Origin: Cyanobacteria bacterium OH_PDB_112
Lineage (GTDB): Bacteria > Cyanobacteriota > Vampirovibrionia > Gastranaerophilales > CAJFVJ01
Length of the DNA: 7,257 nt
Assembly (NCBI GenBank): GCA_023457295.1
Contig: JAEWLZ010000004.1
Location: 1 to 7,257, forward strand
Reading direction: 5' to 3'
The notes beneath the pieces were generated by a model. It made no database searches, was not told the DNA's origin, and worked only from the letters and a program-made list of their open reading frames with translations. The first letter of the stretch is position 1, and every line of letters starts with the position of its first letter. The position numbers and the translations under genes were made by a program. Below are positions 5,649-7,257 of the stretch, in pieces.

Positions 5649-6260
5649 TTATATTCTTATTTTGTGATTGATTTTATTATGATATTCTCTTTTTAACCAA
5701 ATCAAATTTTCTGGTCTATTATCACATCCGTTATTAGTAATATGGTGAACATCATAAATGCAATTATCATCTTGTGGTTTTTTTAACCACGTTTTGGCTA
5801 CCAAAGTCCATACCTTTAAAGAAATTCCAAATTCTTTTATATATAATTCGCCGTTGTCTATTGCTGTATTATTTTGGATAGCTATTATTCCATTTATTTT
5901 GACTCTTCCAAAATTACTAACTTCAACATTTTTATTTTTATGTCTTTTATTCTCTTGAAAGTGATTGCAAGTTTTCCAATTTTCAGTTTGTCGTTTTTGA
6001 GTTATGTTAAATTCTTTGTTGTCAGCATTAAGATATGCTGTTATTTGCTCATAACATTTTCTGATTGAATTTGTACTTAAAACTAGCTCTTTATTTTTAT
6101 ATATTCTTTCAGCTTCTTTTATCGTTGAACGAACGTTTTTTAATTTTGATTTTGCTATAATTTGTTGATTTAAACTATCAATGTTGTAAAGCGTTTCTTT
6201 TTCAATATTACCGTCTTTATCTAGGATAATTTGTTTTATTTCTATATTGCTAGGAGCCAT
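5649..6260 (-). CDS. HNH homing-type endonuclease with NUMOD4-like segment
   Basis: The protein has 203 residues. The C-terminal half has the order seen in phage and free-standing homing HNH enzymes. First comes a NUMOD4-like segment (W95, then VEVSNFGRVKI at 112-122). An HNH_3-type core follows, with VWTLVAKTWLKKP (150-162), YDVHHI with H172-H173, and NRPENLIWL (181-189) with N185. A final H194 follows in a YHNKIN tail. The HNH set for a metal-dependent nick or cut therefore looks intact. Residues 1-90 are charged, mostly helical in appearance, and match nothing I recognise; they may recognise DNA. The ATG is 3 bases after the prenyltransferase stop, and GAAGGTG inside that gene's last codons (6270-6276) is a suitable ribosome binding site. 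The gene therefore depends on the upstream operon. Its stop lies 5 bases from the edge of the repeat element. It is probably a selfish passenger; no intron is evident. Confidence 0.85.
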   Translation of the reverse strand: MAPSNIEIKQIILDKDGNIEKETLYNIDSLNQQIIAKSKLKNVRSTIKEAERIYKNKELVLSTNSIRKCYEQITAYLNADNKEFNITQKRQTENWKTCNHFQENKRHKNKNVEVSNFGRVKINGIIAIQNNTAIDNGELYIKEFGISLKVWTLVAKTWLKKPQDDNCIYDVHHITNNGCDNRPENLIWLKREYHNKINHKIRI

Positions 6261-6263
6261 TTT

Positions 6264-7154
6264 CTATAACACCTTCGCTACGCACACAAGCACTGAAAAC
6301 ACAGCCATCAGCTGAATAGAGGTATCTATTCTTGTCCGAAAATAATTTTCTTCCGATTTTGCATTTGGGTCATAAGTTGTGATTTTCATAAGTCCAAAAA
6401 GCTTTAATGCAAAAGGTAAAGATAAAAACGTGAGCAAAAACTTCGGTGCAAAAATCCCTAAATAAACCAAAATCCCTATATTGAGATATGCTGCCAAAAT
6501 CATAGCAATAAGAAGTATAAAAGCATTGTGTTTTGTTCCCATAAGACGAGAAAGTGTTATTTTGTTGTCTTGTTTATCGCTTTCATAATCAATCAACATA
6601 TGAGTATACAAGACAGCAACTACCAAAAGCCCTGTCGAGATAGCCATAAACATTAATTCTCGTGAAAATCCATGAGCCATTACATAATAAGTTCCGAGAT
6701 ACAAAAACGGAGAAAAAAGAAGTCCAACAAGAATTTCGCCAAGACCTATATATGTGCATGGACTGTAAAATAAACATAAAATTCCTGCTGCAAAAGCTAT
6801 AAGGGCAACACCGATGCCGACTTTTATTGTCAAAAATAAACCTATTAGAGCAGCTAATCCAAAATAAATACATACAACGGCTAAAGTTTGCGAAAGAGTA
6901 GCTTCACCGCTTTTTATGTACCAGCATTTTTCTTTTAGATTTTGAATATTTTCAACACCTTTTTTATAATCAAGATAATCATCAAAAAGGTTTGTACCAA
7001 GGTGTGCAAGCAAAATTCCAATAAGAGTCAAAATCCCAAGAAGGATGTTTCCGCCGTCTGATAACGCCCAAACAAAGACTATCAGCCAAGACATTATTGT
7101 CATTGGCATTGTGTAAACTCTTGCCGCATTAAGCCAAAAAATTATTTTTTTCAT
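6264..7154 (-). CDS. UbiA-superfamily prenyltransferase, MenA-like
   Basis: This is a 296-residue integral membrane protein with many hydrophobic segments, probably eight or nine. UbiA enzymes attach a polyprenyl chain from its diphosphate to an aromatic acceptor within the membrane. Both Mg-diphosphate motifs are present: NLFDDYLDYKKG (55-66; D58, D59, D62) and DYESDKQDNKITL (189-201; D189, D193, D196). The segment YSPCTYIGLGEILVG (130-144) resembles the 'GLGE' region of MenA, which prenylates 1,4-dihydroxy-2-naphthoate in menaquinone synthesis, and the length fits. The acceptor cannot be fixed from sequence alone, and no other menaquinone gene is visible, so I give no symbol. The start is the ATG at 7152-7154, which overlaps the upstream stop codon. 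An in-frame TTG at 7179-7181 would add nine residues lying over the upstream gene and is rejected. The gene is the second of a coupled minus-strand operon. Confidence 0.88.
   Translation of the reverse strand: MKKIIFWLNAARVYTMPMTIMSWLIVFVWALSDGGNILLGILTLIGILLAHLGTNLFDDYLDYKKGVENIQNLKEKCWYIKSGEATLSQTLAVVCIYFGLAALIGLFLTIKVGIGVALIAFAAGILCLFYSPCTYIGLGEILVGLLFSPFLYLGTYYVMAHGFSRELMFMAISTGLLVVAVLYTHMLIDYESDKQDNKITLSRLMGTKHNAFILLIAMILAAYLNIGILVYLGIFAPKFLLTFLSLPFALKLFGLMKITTYDPNAKSEENYFRTRIDTSIQLMAVFSVLVCVAKVL
6270..6276 (-). promoter_or_regulatory. Ribosome binding site for the HNH gene inside the prenyltransferase gene
   Basis: On the minus strand GAAGGTG lies 9 bases before the HNH ATG and is made from the last codons of the prenyltransferase gene (Ala-Lys-Val). 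It supports the HNH start at 6260 and implies that its translation is linked to that of the upstream gene. Confidence 0.5.
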
Positions 7155-7257
7155 TATTTTTTCTCGAAAGTAATTTCCCAATTATCATTAGAATTTTGTT
7201 TTGCCATTGCTGTAATTTCGTGTGAAGATTTTTGGGCAGGTGTATCTTCTTTAGGGG
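7154..7257 (-). CDS. C-terminal end of an unidentified gene, cut by the window edge
   Basis: On the minus strand an open frame enters from the right edge and runs 33 codons to TAA at 7154-7156. The end reads NSNDNWEITFEKK. The last A of the stop is the first base of the prenyltransferase ATG (TAATG), the typical arrangement of translationally coupled genes, and this is the main reason to regard the fragment as real. The visible part is polar and looks disordered, with a tryptophan near the end. I do not recognise the family. A link with the prenyltransferase (quinone or isoprenoid metabolism) is only suggested by position. Confidence 0.65.
   Translation of the reverse strand, partial: PKEDTPAQKSSHEITAMAKQNSNDNWEITFEKK

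Noticed and set aside
5397..5696. A 99-codon plus-strand open frame after leuC
   Set aside because: It lies across the palindromic repeats, its translation (for example LRYFLPKKYPKT) comes from the GGTAC hairpin, it has no ribosome binding site, and its end overlaps the better-supported HNH gene.
1535..6260. A restriction-modification or defence island built around the two HNH genes
   Set aside because: The two HNH proteins belong to different families, are about 3.6 kb apart on opposite strands, and are separated by leuC and a TPR gene; no methylase or defence partner is visible.
7155..7181. Longer start of the prenyltransferase at TTG 7181
   Set aside because: The extra nine residues lie over the upstream gene's coding end; the TAATG junction supports the ATG at 7154.

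Overview
The window is AT-rich, compact bacterial DNA. Two features point to the Vampirovibrionia/Melainabacteria lineage, probably a gut Gastranaerophilales member. The first small HNH protein opens like cyanobacterial HNH proteins (VLLLNASDEPL, then WRRA and LVLKGKA). The ClpC-type N-domains are cyanobacteria-like, and the TPR protein has a short N-terminal PVFKGR segment that I associate from memory with this group. This placement is inference; no rRNA or other decisive marker is present.

Plus strand, 1-5344: four genes lie in a row, apparently as separate units with modest gaps. (1) At 34-1377 is a 447-residue protein made only of ClpC-type N-terminal repeats, six motifs or three Clp_N domains, with no AAA+ ATPase. 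(2) At 1535-2032 is a small zinc-binding HNH endonuclease. (3) At 2147-3955 is a 602-residue tetratricopeptide-repeat protein of unknown role. (4) At 4079-5344 is leuC, the large [4Fe-4S] subunit of isopropylmalate isomerase, with its own promoter and a strong ribosome binding site. Its partner leuD is not in the window.

5345-5648: this 304-base convergent intergenic region has no credible gene. It is a string of palindromic, repeat-like modules that is visibly richer in G+C than the flanking sequence. It probably ends transcription from both sides and looks like dispersed repetitive DNA.

Minus strand, 5649-7257, read right to left: the last 33 codons of an unidentified gene run in from the right edge. 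Its TAA overlaps the ATG of a UbiA-superfamily (MenA-like) membrane prenyltransferase in a TAATG junction. Three bases after that gene's stop begins a 203-residue HNH protein with a NUMOD4-like segment, of the phage/homing endonuclease type. The first two genes look like a translationally coupled operon. The HNH gene looks like a later passenger that uses a ribosome binding site inside the end of the prenyltransferase gene.

I see no complete novel multi-gene system. The most unusual items are the ATPase-less triple Clp_N protein, the composite palindromic repeat region, and the homing-type HNH gene attached to the prenyltransferase operon.
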